Below, in pieces: positions 48,045-59,399 of a stretch of DNA of 64,000 nucleotides; position 1 is the stretch's first letter; every line of letters starts with the position of its first letter. The DNA is from Biscogniauxia marginata (lineage: Eukaryota; Ascomycota; Sordariomycetes; Xylariales; Xylariaceae). Position numbers and translations under genes: made by a program. The notes beneath the pieces were generated by a model. It was given only the letters and a program-made list of their open reading frames with translations, was not told the origin of the DNA and ran no database searches. The stretch spans positions 98,636 to 162,635 of the forward strand of contig MU404152.1 of NCBI GenBank assembly GCA_022695795.1, in the 5' to 3' direction.

Positions 48045-50707
48045 ATGCGGTTCTTCGGGATTAGTATACTTCTTGCTCTCGCCCTGGGGGAGAAAGCGGT
48101 GCTCCTGGTTGCTGGGAAGTATGTAGATAGCCATGGCTCAAGAGCGGACGGATTAGATGTATCGGCAGCCGGAGGTTCGACCTTGCTACCCCGAACAGAG
48201 CAAGAGACACCGGCTTCTACCGAACGCGGCCTCGAGACGCGACAAACCGCCGGTAGCTACTGGTACGAGACCATCGCGCACCAGGGCATATCGGCATTTC
48301 ACCCCAGCAGCGCGACTTACAAGGTATACCGCAACGTCAGAGACTATGGCGCGAAAGGGTACGACAGCGCACGCACGTTCCAGACCATCAAAGAAAAGCC
48401 GCGCTAACGGGACAAGCATAGTGACGGCAAGACCGACGACACGGCAGCCATCCAGCGGGCCATCAGCGACGGGAACCGCTGTGCGCCGGGGTCCTGCGCC
48501 TCGTCGAGCACGACCAACGCCGTGGTGTACTTCTCGGGGGGGACGTACCTGGTGTCGTCGTCGATCGTGGACTACTACGCGACGAACCTGATCGGCAACC
48601 CGAACAACATGCCGGTGCTGAAGGCGACCGCGGGCTTTACCGGCTTCGGCGTCATCGACGGGGCGCAATACCAGACCGGGGGCGCGCTGCCCTTTGGCGG
48701 CGCGACTAATATTTTCTGGCGACAGGTGCGCAACTTCGTGGTCGACCTGACGGCGGTCCCGGCCGCGACCGAGGCGACGGGGATCCACTGGCCGACGGCT
48801 CAGGCGACCAGCCTGCAGAACATCGTGTTCCGGATGTCGAGCGCGGCGGGGACGAAGCACCAGGGCCTGTTCGTGGAGTCCGGGTCGGGCGGGATGCTGA
48901 ACGACTTGACCTTCTACGGCGGCCGGTATGGCGCCGTGTTCGGCAACTAATAGTTCACGGTGCGCAACCTAACCTTCTACGACGCGGCCACGGCCATCAG
49001 CCAGATCTGGGACTGGGGCTGGACGTACAAGAGCGTCTCGGTGAACAACTGCTCCGTGGGGCTGGACATGGCGACGCGGGACGCCGCCGGCGCCGAGACC
49101 GTCGGGTCCGTCACCTTCCTCGACGGCTCCTTCGCCAACACCCAGGTCGCGTTCAACGTCTCGCGCGCCGCGAGCTCGCAGCCCGCAAGCGGCGGCAGCC
49201 TCGCCATCGAGAACGTGAGCCTGCGGAACGTGCCCACGGCGATCCAGCACGGCCCGACCCGCCGGGCCCTGCTCGCCGGGACCACGGGCGCGAGCACGAT
49301 CGCGAGCTGGGTCGGCGGCCGCGCGTACCAGGCCTCCTCGTCATCGCCCAGCACCACGGTCCTCTCCGGGCCCGTCGCCGCGCCCTCGCGCCCCGCGGCG
49401 CTGCTCCGCGGCGACGGGCGGTACTACGAGCGGTCGAAGCCGTCGTACGCCGCGGAGCCCGCGAGCTCGTTCGCATCGGTGCGCGCGGGCGGGGCCCGCG
49501 GCGACGGCGCCACGGACGACACGGCGGCGCTGCAGCGCGTCATCAGCGCGGCCGCGGCCGCGGGGCGCATCGTCTACTTCGACGCGGGCACGTACAAGGT
49601 GACGCGGACGCTGCTCGTTCCGACGGGGAGCCGGATCGTCGGGGAAGGGTACGCGGCGGTCATGTCGTCGGGGGCGTTCTTCGCCGACGTCGACGCGCCG
49701 CGCGCCGTCGTGCAGGTCGGCGGCGCCGGGGACACGGGGACCGTCGAGTGGAGCGACATGATCGTCACGGTGCAGGGCGCGCAGGCCGGCGCCGTCCTGA
49801 TCAAATGGAACCTCGCGGCGCCGGCGGGGGGCTCGCCCGGCGGCCTGTGGGACGTGCACACGCGCGTCGGCGGCACCAAGGGGTCGAACCTGCAGGTCGC
49901 GAACTGCGCGGCCGCGCCGTCGTCATCGTCGTCGGCGGCCGTGAACGCCGCCTGCGTCGGGGCGTACATGTCGCTGCATGTGTCGTCGAGCGCGGGGGGT
50001 CTGTACCTGGAGAACATGTGGCTGTGGGTCGCGGACCACGACGTGGACGACGCCTCGCTCGGGCAGATCACGGTGTACGGCGGGCGCGGGATGCTGATCG
50101 AGTCCGGCGCCGGCGCGGTCTGGCTCGTGGGCACGGGCTCGGAGCACCACACGCGCTACCAGTACCAGTTTAGCCGTACACAGAACATCTTCGCCACTCA
50201 GATCCAGACCGAAACGCCGTACTACCAACCTAACCCGGGCGCTCGCCAGCCATTCCCCCTGAACACGACCATCGACGATCCCAACTTCGACGTCTCGTGC
50301 CCTTCGGGCAAGAGCGCCGGTAACTGCGCCGAGGCATGGGGTCTCAGGGTTAGTAGTAGCAAGAACGTACTTATTTACGGGGCCGGGTAAGTTTTCTCTG
50401 TCTCCTCCTGGACATACAAGATTTATCAGATACGATTTGGATGAATGCTAACCCTGATTGTTTCCCTGCTGTCAGGCTGTACTCCTTCTTCAACAACTAC
50501 AACACATCATGCTCGGCCAAGGGCGCCGGCACGCTATGCCAGACTAGCATCCTGCAGTACGATGTAGCCGGCACGAAGGGGCTCTGGATCTATAATCTGA
50601 ACACTGTAGGAGCCGCGGGGATGGTTCATCGGGACACGACAAAGCTAGTAGATTACGCGCCAAACGTGAATGTGTTCCCAAGCACGCTTTCGGTTTTCAG
50701 CAGCTAG
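48045..50707 (+). pseudogene. GH55 beta-1,3-glucanase gene interrupted by tandem TAA-TAG
   Basis: Three exons, 48045-48358, 48422-50386 and 50476-50707, total 837 codons and all phases close. The N terminus is a signal peptide (MRFFGISILLALALG) and a propeptide ending near ETRQ. Two right-handed beta-helix (pectate-lyase-superfamily) halves follow: VRDYGAKGDGKTDDTAAIQ then VVYFSGGTYLVSSSI, and ASVRAGGARGDGATDDTAAL then IVYFDAGTYKVTRTL. This double-helix layout and the Trp-rich WDWGWTYKSV and ENMWLWVADHD blocks are those of GH55 exo-beta-1,3-glucanases. At 48948-48953 the codons TAA and TAG stand where homologues read Gln-Gln (GNQQFTVRN), so translation stops at 301 of 836 residues; the frame is otherwise open. 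Two CA-to-TA changes side by side are what RIP or simple C-to-T mutation gives. The gene is much more GC-rich than its flanks. Confidence 0.85.
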
Positions 50708-51207
50708 CGGTGGAAGCAGTATTGGATACAAAAAAGTTGATAATGACAAATGCTTACCAACAGACGAAGGATGGGGAGTAAGAGATAATTAATAATCTTA
50801 CCCTAGAACTCATATAAACAGTTTCAAAATAAGCTTCTCTATAAACACCAAGCCCCTCGTGACACGAAACCCATGACTTCATAATATAATCATGTTTGTA
50901 GTCTCATTGATAATCATGATCATGTATGATGCAGAGCATCTGAGCCACCTTGGCGCAGTCTCAATCTATCATACCACACCATTCCGTTCCAAAACCCACC
51001 ACCTGTCAAAACGCTGGGGAGAAAGTAAAGAAGTCCATCGAGTAAGGTACATTAACTATTAACACTGCCCGGTGTCGTTATAACTCACACCATTAGGTAC
51101 TTCATGGCATGACATCGTCGTTTGGACATGGACCAGCATGAACTCCTAACCCGGATTTCAACCTGAACCCCGGTATAGAAAGTTTGTACGGTTCCAAAGA
51201 TAGATAT
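50708..51207. other. Convergent intergenic region
   Basis: 3' flanks of the GH55 gene and the AkrA gene. No other feature seen. Confidence 0.55.
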
Positions 51208-53598
51208 CTATACGTCTTCGCCAGCAACAGCCTCGTACCCGCCTCTTCTCCGGCCCAATCCCAGGTTCATCGCGGCAGGACTCTCATATATCTCAGTGTA
51301 GTTGATACGTTGGCCACCCAGCATCGCGTCGCCCGTCTCCCTTCGGCCAAACACAGGAGCCGGGTCACACCAGAAGTCGCGGCAGTTCTGAATATATCCC
51401 TTGCTGTACGGGTTCTTTTTCTTGCGCATCTTCTTTGCAGTTGCCGCCCCGCGGCCCGTAGCCGTCTCGATGAAGGTATCAACGCCAAGAAGTCGGCCCC
51501 ATTGCTGCAGAAATCCCCGGTGCTTGTGCGCGTGGGCCCCTCGCCCCGTCCCGAGTGGGTCAGCAGCCGCCGAAGGAGGCGTTGCGGCGTCGGGATGATT
51601 CGGATTCAGTGGGGCCCCAGTACTCGTAAACGCGGAGCCCAGTGATGATGCCGATCCATCCTGAATACCATACATGTTCTCATAGGTGGTCATCGCTCGA
51701 GCGACCTGCACGAATTGCACAAAGATGAGCATGCTGACCCAGGTGAGTTGTAAACAGGCCCAGATGCCGACCAACAGCGAATACGGGTCGGAATTGAGGA
51801 CTCGACAGAGCGATTCGGACAAGACGAGGCACTCAGATGAGGCGGTCTGTGGCATTTCCGAAAAGTAATAGTATAGCAATGAGCTGAAGAGGAGTACACC
51901 AAAGATCAAGTTGATTAGATAGAGGAAGAATTGGCGGTGGTTATTGACACCAACACAGTTGTTCACCCAGGGGCAGTGGCTAGTGGTAGTTAGTCTAGCT
52001 CGACTCAATTGTGAGTTCATTCATCGGGCTTACTGGTCATGTTTAGCAACACAGCGTTGACATCGCCGGCAATGCTTGCTTCTCAGAGGCGTGCGGATCA
52101 TACAAGTAACGCAGAAGTTGGATTCGTCAAATTTCCAGAGGTTCAGCAGCTCGTCGATTACAGCTTTCTGCTCAGCTATGCCGTTGAGCTTGGGAACGAA
52201 TCCCGGGTCAAAGACCATGCACGTTGCATAAAAGTAGGTCATGAGACCATAGATGACGAGAAATAGAAGGTTGATCAAGGGGTGGGTTGGGTAGGTTGCT
52301 ATGTATTATCAGTACCGTGCTGGCCAGTGTGAATTTCGCGCATAAATTACCTGGTAGTATGACGAAGAGCCATTGAACACCGACCAGAAACACTGATCCA
52401 GCAAAGATGCCGGCTAGCCATGGCTATATGTTGTCAATACCTATCGTAACTCGTTGTGGAATAAGACACGTACCGTCCTATGCAGATGTCTCATATCAGG
52501 AGGCGCATACTCAAGAACCTGATTGGTAATCCACTGGAACGCAAAGCCAACCAAGAGAGCCAGGAATACGGATATGAAGACGGGGAAGTGAGCAGTAACC
52601 ATCAACTCGATCCACAAGAGCGCAGTTGGCAATAGGAAGAGGAACTTGTTCATGAACCCCCTCTTGTCCTTGAGGAAGAATGACGAGCCTGGCCACCAGG
52701 GCGTCGCCGCATGACCATCCTCATCGTAACCGCATTCTCGCAGAGCGCGATGCCACGGGCCGGTGGTGTTCAGATCCTTCGCCGTTATAGCAGGAGTCTT
52801 GCCGGTGTCCGTCTTGGCGAATCGGTCGGCCCCGTACTCTATGAGTTTGAGGATGCATTGCGGCGATCCCTTCACAAGTGCCCAATGCAAAGCCGTGAAG
52901 CCCTGCTCGTCTGTTGCATGCACACTGGCGCCCCATCGCAGGAAAAGGTCGACGCACTGCGGAAAGCCTTTATAGGCGGCCCACATAAGACTGGTGTGAC
53001 CGTAAGCGTCGGCCACGTCGACGGGTATGCCTTGGTGTAGTAATAGCACGATCAATAGCGCATTGCCACTAAAGGTCGATATGTGCAACGTGTTATAGCC
53101 CTGGGCATCGGTGATGAGGGGGTCGGCCCCGTGCTGGAGAAGCAGGTTCACGGTGTAGTAGTTGGATCGTTGTGCAGCCCACTGCAACGGTGTTGCGACG
53201 GACTCGCCGCCCTTCTTGTTGATGTCGGCGCCTTTTTCGATGAGGAACTTGCACATGGTGTACTGGTTATTGATGGCGGACCACTGTGTATAGCTTTATT
53301 AGCACCACTACCCTCGGGGACGAGGTGAACTGTTGCGTACATGCAGGGGCGTGATGCCCTCATCGTCAGCATAGGTCGCATCGTAATCCGAAGACTCGAA
53401 CAGCTTCTCCATCCCCGGTATATCCCCCAGTCTTGCTAGCTGCATGATATCGGGTTCGGCTGGGCTAGTATCGCCTCCGGGAAGATTGCCCATTTCCATG
53501 TCTTGCGAGTTGAGCTTGGGCGTAGCAGCGTTTCCCTTCGACGAAGGCTGTATGGGAGCACCGGCAGAGGTGCCATTGGGCGATGCGCTTTGCGACAT
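51208..53598 (-). CDS. akrA: Ankyrin-repeat DHHC palmitoyltransferase (AkrA/Akr1)
   Basis: Five exons on the minus strand, 53598-53341, 53283-52474, 52423-52351, 52298-52034 and 51979-51208, give 725 residues. After a disordered N terminus come about six ankyrin repeats (about 50-300), for example [59 protein letters not shown] and [19 protein letters not shown]. Four membrane spans flank the cysteine-rich domain [20 protein letters not shown], which ends in the DHHC motif at 468-471, created by splicing CA|C across intron 4, then [15 protein letters not shown]. This is the S-acyltransferase of the Akr1/AkrA family, which acts at the Golgi on trafficking and signalling proteins; AkrA of Aspergillus affects calcium signalling. 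Yeast Akr1 has DHYC, here it is DHHC. The gene is divergent from SRP receptor beta. Confidence 0.96.
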
Positions 53599-54535
53599 TG
53601 GCCTGGACAGAAACGGTGGAACTAATTGATTAATGGATTTCCGTGCGTGTCTCGGGGGGATTATATCAGTGAGACGATTAAGATATCAGGTTTACGGGCA
53701 GTGGCCAAAGGACATGTCGAGTCCAAGTCTTTGCTTATTCTTCGTGGAACACCAGGCAGAAAGCGAGTACGAAAGAGAGTATGGAAGGGTATATTCAACA
53801 ACGGAAGTATACTCGCTATTGGTAGTACAGAAACTGAATGTACACGAGTCGTAAAGCGACACGACAAGCACAACAAGACTGAGGAAAGACTCGGCGACGC
53901 AGGCCAGCGATGGTTGCTCCGACGAGATGAACAATGCGACGTTCGAGGATTGATGGTGGGAAGAGGCCCGACAGGTCAAGTAATTGTTTGAAATAAAGAA
54001 CGAGGCGCCGTCAGCCAAGCATAGGGCGGATGTGCGTAGGTTAGTGCGTAAAGTGCGTAAAGGCAGGTGTGTAGCATGCTGTGTGGATGCTAAGCCACCG
54101 CACCCATGCACCCATGCAACACCCAAATTGAAGTCTCACAGTACCTACCTAACCTGTAGGTACAGGGCACCGCCACATATTGCCAAGACACCCTTAGGTA
54201 AGGTTCAATGTACAAATGTACTTACCTAATCTGATTGGTGAAAAATGCCCGGTTCTTCGGGTGACCCTAGCACCCGGAAATCCAAGACTTGGCATCGAAT
54301 GATGGCACAATTCCATCTCCATAACCTTCTCCATATTATTTTTAAGGCCATGTAGGCTGCTACTGTAGCCAGGTACCTACCTACCTCAACAAATCCGACA
54401 CAGCGATAATAATAAATACTGTACAACGGACGATTATTATCCTCCCTCTCCCTTTTCCCCTTTTTACTCATCTAGCCACCCACGAGCCCGCCCTACCAGC
54501 TTGTCGGTCCTCGGACAGGACAAAACACCGCAACA
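53599..54535. promoter_or_regulatory. Divergent promoter region akrA / SRP receptor beta
   Basis: The 937 bp between the two start codons must hold both promoters. It contains AGGTACCTACC-type words near 54370 and a pyrimidine-rich block (CCTCCCTCTCCC) near 54440, about 90 bp before the SRP receptor beta ATG. Short ORFs here show no family features. No core element can be assigned with confidence. Confidence 0.4.
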
Positions 54536-55438
54536 ATGGAGGGCTTGAAGCAGATAATCGAGTACATCATGACGCCCTCGGCGCCCGTTTTCGTCGTCGG
54601 CGGCCTCATCGTGCTCCTCGTGCCGCTCATAATACACTTCTTCATCACGCACACGACGCCGTACACGACGCTCCCCTCGATCCTCCTCGCGGGCCCACCC
54701 GGCGGCGGCAAGACGACCCTCCTGACGCTCCTCGAGCGCGGCGACGCGGCCGCCTCGACGCACACCTCGCAGACGCCGCACGCGGTCGAGCTCACCGTCT
54801 CGACGGACGGCAGCGCGCCCACCTTCCGCGAGGTGGCGCGCGACGACGCCCCCGGCAAGCACCGCAAGTTCCTGCTCGTCGACACTCCGGGACACGGCAA
54901 GCTGCGGAACCACGCACTCGGCCGGATCGGCGCCGGCGCCGGCGGCGAGGACGGCAAGGGTAGCAAGCGCGGCCAGGGCCTCAAGGGCGTCGTCTTCGTC
55001 GTGGACGCGGCCGCGCTCGCCGACGACAACGGCGCCGCCCTGTCCGACGCCGCCGCTTACCTGTACGACGTGCTCCTGGCGCTGCAGCGGCGCGCCGGCG
55101 CCGGCAAGTCGGCGCGCAAGCCCGACGCTTTGCCCGTCCTCGTCGCCGCCAACAAGAATGACCTCTTCACAGCGCTACCCGCGTCCCTCGTCAAGAGCAA
55201 CCTCGAGGCTGAAATAGGTCGGATACGCCAGTCGCGGAGTAAGGGCCTGTTGGACTCGGGTGTGGGCATCGACGATATCGGGTCGGAGGAGCAGGATAAT
55301 TGGCTGGGTGAGTACGGATCCGAGAAGTTCTCGTTCGGCCAGATGAGGGAGTTTGACATCGACGTTGAGGTGTCTGGTGGGAGTGTGCTCGAGAGCAATA
55401 TCGACAAGTGGTGGGATTGGATCACGGAGCGAATCTAG
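54536..55438 (+). CDS. SRP102: Signal recognition particle receptor subunit beta
   Basis: A single-exon ORF of 300 residues. One N-terminal membrane anchor (about 17-38, VFVVGGLIVLLVPLIIHFF) is followed by a small GTPase domain: P-loop GPPGGGKT at 53-60, DTPGH at 116-120 (G3), and NKND at 206-209 (G4). Length and order match SR-beta (about 240-300 aa), which anchors SR-alpha at the ER and takes part in co-translational targeting. An insert of about 20 residues, rich in Gly/Lys (GAGAGGEDGKGSKRGQG), follows G3, and there is a long linker to the C-terminal helix DKWWDWITERI. The P-loop middle (Gly-Gly-Gly) is more usual for a generic GTPase than the ...AGKT found in many orthologues. Codon use is very GC-rich. 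Confidence 0.93.
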   Translation: MEGLKQIIEYIMTPSAPVFVVGGLIVLLVPLIIHFFITHTTPYTTLPSILLAGPPGGGKTTLLTLLERGDAAASTHTSQTPHAVELTVSTDGSAPTFREVARDDAPGKHRKFLLVDTPGHGKLRNHALGRIGAGAGGEDGKGSKRGQGLKGVVFVVDAAALADDNGAALSDAAAYLYDVLLALQRRAGAGKSARKPDALPVLVAANKNDLFTALPASLVKSNLEAEIGRIRQSRSKGLLDSGVGIDDIGSEEQDNWLGEYGSEKFSFGQMREFDIDVEVSGGSVLESNIDKWWDWITERI

Positions 55439-56025
55439 TGTACGATCTCTACCGAGACCAGTCAGCGACCTGTGATGGTGATGGTGCTACCTACATATTT
55501 TACCTACCTACCGACGTAATCAACAGTAATAACATTAATTTCCACCTTAAGCCATACATACGTTTTGTCCCCCTGAGGGGGTACGCAACCAATATTAACG
55601 AGCAAGTAGTAAATAAGTAGTAAATTACCTTGTCTGTAAGAATCTCCGTATCTTTGCTCTCAAAACTTGAATACGCAATAGTGCAATAAGCGTATAACAA
55701 GGTAGTCACAACCTGGCGTCCACGGAGGCGGCGGCACTGGGAACTACTCGTTGCTCAATATCAAAACATTATGGTGTCTATATTTTATCTCTATAGGCCG
55801 TAGAAGACGTTGAGTCCGTCGTAAATGCATGTCCATACCATCCTTCAATCTGCCTAGATACGCGAGTTGATCCTTTCTAGAATAATTCGACCGTATCTAT
55901 GGAACTTCGGACATGCCCTTCCACCTCTTCCCATATCCTTCCCCAACGCCATGTCTGGAAAATCTTGCCAAAATAATTCTGCTGATCGCTTAAATTAAAC
56001 TAAGAGACGTCTGCAGGCGCCGAGT
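55439..56025. other. Convergent intergenic region
   Basis: 3' flanks of SRP receptor beta and cystathionine beta-synthase, with ACCTACC words at 55490-55512. No gene. Confidence 0.55.
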
Positions 56026-57609
56026 TCAGGATTTCACCTGCTTCACCATCCAAGTCAATAGGTCAACCTTGGTGACGACGGCTACTGGCTTGCTGAGCAC
56101 CTTACCCTTGCCCTGGGTAGGCTCGGTAACGACAGCCGCACTGTTCCACTCGAAGAAGTGGCCCAACTCGCTTAGAGGCGTGTCGAGGGTGATCTCGACG
56201 AACTTACGGCGCTTGTCTCCTACTTTGCCTTCTCGCGGGTCCGTCACCACCTCGTCCATCTTACCGAAGTCGAACATGATGTCCTTGACGGGGCTCTGCG
56301 CGCTTGCGCGGCCCCGGGAGATATAACTGAGCAGATTACCGAGGGTAACGACGCCGACGAGCTTACCACCGGGGCCCGAGAGAACGGGTAGCTGGTCGAA
56401 ACCCTTGTCACGCATCGTCTCGATAGCTTCAGAGCAGGGACTTGTTGATATGACCGATGTGACTGGTTTGAGCCTTAGAGAACGGATGGTCGCACCTGCG
56501 TAGGGATCTTCAGTCTTCTTGCTCGTGTTCCCGTTTGATGATGCCTCCTTGGCGGCCTGGTCCGGTGGGGGCAATAGATCATTGGCAGCTAGCCAGTCGT
56601 CATCGGCAAATTTGGTAAGATAGCTTCGGATGCTGTCCGGTAGGATGACAACAACCACATCTCCTTTGCCGAGGCCTAGATCTTTCACTGCCTTAAACGC
56701 GGCGCTTAGTGAACTACCTGAGCTCCCACCAACTAGCAACCCTTCCTCCGCAATAAGTCTTCGCGCGAGTTTGAACGACTCTTTATCATCCGTCTTGTAC
56801 CACTTGTCAACCAGTTCTCTGTCTAGTACGTCAGGTATGAAGTCGTAACCAATACCCTCCACCTTGTACGGCTCATCACGGTGCTCGTCGTTCAGAGACT
56901 CGGGCAGCGCAAGAATACTTCCCTGGGGATCAGCCGCGATAATCTTGATATCCTTGCTGTGTTTCCTCAGCCCCTTCGCCAAGCCAGTGATCGTGCCTCC
57001 GGTCCCCGCGCCAGCTACAACGCAAGTGATCTTACCGCCCGTCTGCTCCCAGATCTCCTCAGCAGTGCCGAATTCGTGTGCGAGCGGGTTGTTCTCGTTC
57101 GAGTACTGGTCGAGAATATGAGCATTGGGGATCTCCTTTACAAGGCGCCTCGCCACACCGATGTGGCTCTCGGGGCTGTCCCAGGCTGCTTGGGTCGGTG
57201 TACGGATGATGGTAGCGCCTAACGCCTTGAGCACTGACACCTTTTCGGCCGACATCTTCTCGGGGAGGGTGATGATGGTCTTATAACCCTTGATAGCGCC
57301 GACAAGCGCTAGGCCGATACCGGTGTTGCCGCTTGTCGGCTCGATCAGGGTGTCGCCGGGCTTGAGGCGGCCACTCTTCTCGGCTTCCTCAACCATACGC
57401 AGGGCGATGCGGTCCTTGATGGAGCCGCCGGCGTTGAAGAGCTCTACTTTCGCGTATATTTCGCATTCTATGCCGAGAGACTGTGGGATCTTGTTCAGGC
57501 GGACGAGCGGGGTGTTTCCGATCAATTCAGTAGCCGAGAGCGCGGTGGCAGCATGGGGAGGAGAATGGGGAAGCGCAGAGGCACCGTTCGATCCATCCGT
57601 AGATGCCAT
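56026..57609 (-). CDS. CYS4: Cystathionine beta-synthase
   Basis: A single-exon ORF of 527 residues from ATG 57609 (the frame stays open upstream but without an ATG). PLP-binding residues are in place: Lys65 in GGSIKDRIA, the SGNTG loop at 93-97, the phosphate-binding GAGTGGT, and the GGSSGSS segment. The C-terminal third contains a CBS pair (RSLRLKPVTSVIS, DQLPVLSGPGGKLVGVVTL, then VKDIMFDF to PVAVVTKVDLL). It condenses serine and homocysteine to cystathionine in transsulfuration. As in yeast, there is no N-terminal heme-binding segment before TELIGNTPLV. It shares sulfur metabolism with the bisphosphate nucleotidase at 4.8 kb, though they are 50 kb apart. Confidence 0.96.
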   Translation of the reverse strand: MASTDGSNGASALPHSPPHAATALSATELIGNTPLVRLNKIPQSLGIECEIYAKVELFNAGGSIKDRIALRMVEEAEKSGRLKPGDTLIEPTSGNTGIGLALVGAIKGYKTIITLPEKMSAEKVSVLKALGATIIRTPTQAAWDSPESHIGVARRLVKEIPNAHILDQYSNENNPLAHEFGTAEEIWEQTGGKITCVVAGAGTGGTITGLAKGLRKHSKDIKIIAADPQGSILALPESLNDEHRDEPYKVEGIGYDFIPDVLDRELVDKWYKTDDKESFKLARRLIAEEGLLVGGSSGSSLSAAFKAVKDLGLGKGDVVVVILPDSIRSYLTKFADDDWLAANDLLPPPDQAAKEASSNGNTSKKTEDPYAGATIRSLRLKPVTSVISTSPCSEAIETMRDKGFDQLPVLSGPGGKLVGVVTLGNLLSYISRGRASAQSPVKDIMFDFGKMDEVVTDPREGKVGDKRRKFVEITLDTPLSELGHFFEWNSAAVVTEPTQGKGKVLSKPVAVVTKVDLLTWMVKQVKS

Positions 57610-58559
57610 GGTCAAGTCGAGTCGATTCGAGTACCCGGGCTGCACAAATGGACGGTGTGATGTTGTGCTTAAACCGAGGACGACAGCGGGAGGAAGAAAG
57701 ACACTTTGTTTATTCGGGGGGGTAAAAGGAGGGTTTTAAAGTTTTTGAGCCACCAGCTTTCGACCGTCTGATGTTTATTCGGTACCTAGCTTGGTAGGTA
57801 CGTAAGGTAAGCGTGCAAATGTCCACTCTCGTTCCTTCCCTGCGAGGCAAAAAAGGGTATGAGGCAAGAAGTGGGAAGAATTGCCCCACCAAAAGGCCGA
57901 CAATATGCGCCGCAGGAACCGTTTCTAAGCCACCGTACGTACCGGCTGTCTCCGAAACTCAAAAATCACATGCTTTGATGATTCAACAAATATACCCGGC
58001 ACTTTATCGTGGCTAAAGTACTACTAGGAAAAGAAAACTTCCTATCAATACGGGATTTCAAGGTATTAATAATTGGTGTATTGCATGAAAGCTTCAAATG
58101 GAATGCCAACCAGGATATTTCCCTAAATTTAACAAAATCAAGAGGCCGTCTACTCAGTGTAAGTGTATAAGATACAAGGCTCCTCTGCTGTTCTGTGAGA
58201 TCCAGGAAGCGAGAACAAAGACAAAAGAGAATGTGGGGGATACCTATGTGACGCTCGGAAAATACATCAATTATAACTTCATTCCGCTCCGGGAGTTCAT
58301 GAATTACTAGGTACCTACTCCGTAATCGTTTATCACCCATCCTGGTTATTATAAACTGTTCTGTCACATAATCTAGGCCGTTTCTATACATGCATTGAGT
58401 CTCACTTGTCCGCTCCAAGGGTTCACCCATCCGTTTCACCTGGTTACATTCTCTAGAGTTGGGACAATTTTTTAGCACCTCTATTCTCTTCAACTTTCTT
58501 ACTCTCTATAAAAATACTTACTTCTTCCCTATTACATGTATTGAACGTCGGCTCCACCG
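57610..58559. other. Upstream region of cystathionine beta-synthase
   Basis: Promoter side of the gene, then unannotated DNA. A minus-strand ORF at 58493-57966 (about 175 codons) shows no motif and unusual composition, so it is not called. Confidence 0.45.
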
Positions 58560-59178
58560 CTCGCCGCCAATAGCGATTAAGATTGGGTTGTCGAGGCCAA
58601 GAGCCTCGCGCATGTACTGAACAGTCTTGCACAGTCTGCCCCCTTTCTTACAGACGGAGTTGTCGACGCTGATAAATCCCATAATCGAATCGCCCCATTA
58701 CTTACAAACTTTGCTAGGTCTTTCACTTCTAATTGGAAATATACTCAATTCGCTTTTCATATACATCAAGAGTTCTGGGGTCAGTATAAAATGATATTTA
58801 CCACATTTCTTTGAGTAAGCATCCCTAGCACATTACTTAGTAGGAGCATGCAGTAGCGTATAATACTCAGTCTTGCCATTAACCCTCGATAGTCGTCAAG
58901 AAACGAGTTCCCGTCATGCGGCGAGATAAGGGACTTTATTCCCTTCGCTTGAAGTTTATTTGATGGTTGTGTCAACAGCAACGAAACTCTCGTCGTTGAA
59001 CTTGCCTAGGGTCTCCTCAAACTGTGGTAGCTTTCGTGTAAACTTACTTCCCTTCTCACATTTACCATCGCCAGCCCGTGCATTAATCTAGATGTGGGCT
59101 ACATGAGCACCGTATTTCGTGAGAGAATTGACAATAGCATCCTGATCGAAGTCTAAAGGTCCATGGAGGAAATATCGG
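58560..59178 (-). pseudogene. Decayed gene fragment, family unknown
   Basis: On the minus strand, two separated stretches read as plausible protein but are broken. The first (about 59178-58985) includes GPLDFDQDAIVNSLTKYGA and FTRKLPQFEETLGKFNDE, with an in-frame TAG where a Trp (TGG) would be natural. The second (about 58680-58560) includes KKGGRLCKTVQYMREALGLD and ILIAIGGERWSRR. No start, no continuous frame and no splice pattern link them. It lies beside the RIP-degraded block. I do not recognise the family. Confidence 0.35.
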
Positions 59179-59399
59179 TTTCTGCCTAGGTAAGATTTCG
59201 AACCTTAGCTGCTGTTCCGCACGTTAATTAAAAGGGTTAGTCGTGTTGATTCTAAGGGAAAATGTGGCATGCGCCTTAGCTTAGTGAGTGTCATGAAGGA
59301 CAGGCAGTAATAAGGCAGCCATGCAGTTGGAACCTTATGGCATATTGGGCTGGAAAGGGAGGGATATCCAGACTTAAAAATCGGAGGTATCCTTACTAT

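Noticed and set aside
48359..48421. Apparent frameshift in GH55 between YGAKG and DGKTDD
   Set aside because: Explained by a 63-bp GT-AG intron with a CTAAC branch point; the phases close.
48186..50228. Long open frames on the minus strand and in other plus frames across the GH55 gene
   Set aside because: They are shadows of a very GC-rich coding region; their composition (Arg/Ala/Gly repeats) and lack of motifs show they are not genes.
53626..54126. ORFs in the akrA / SRP receptor beta spacer
   Set aside because: They overlap the divergent leader region, differ between frames and have no features.
57966..58493. 175-codon minus ORF upstream of cystathionine beta-synthase
   Set aside because: No motif, mixed low-bias codons and no neighbour evidence; most likely chance.
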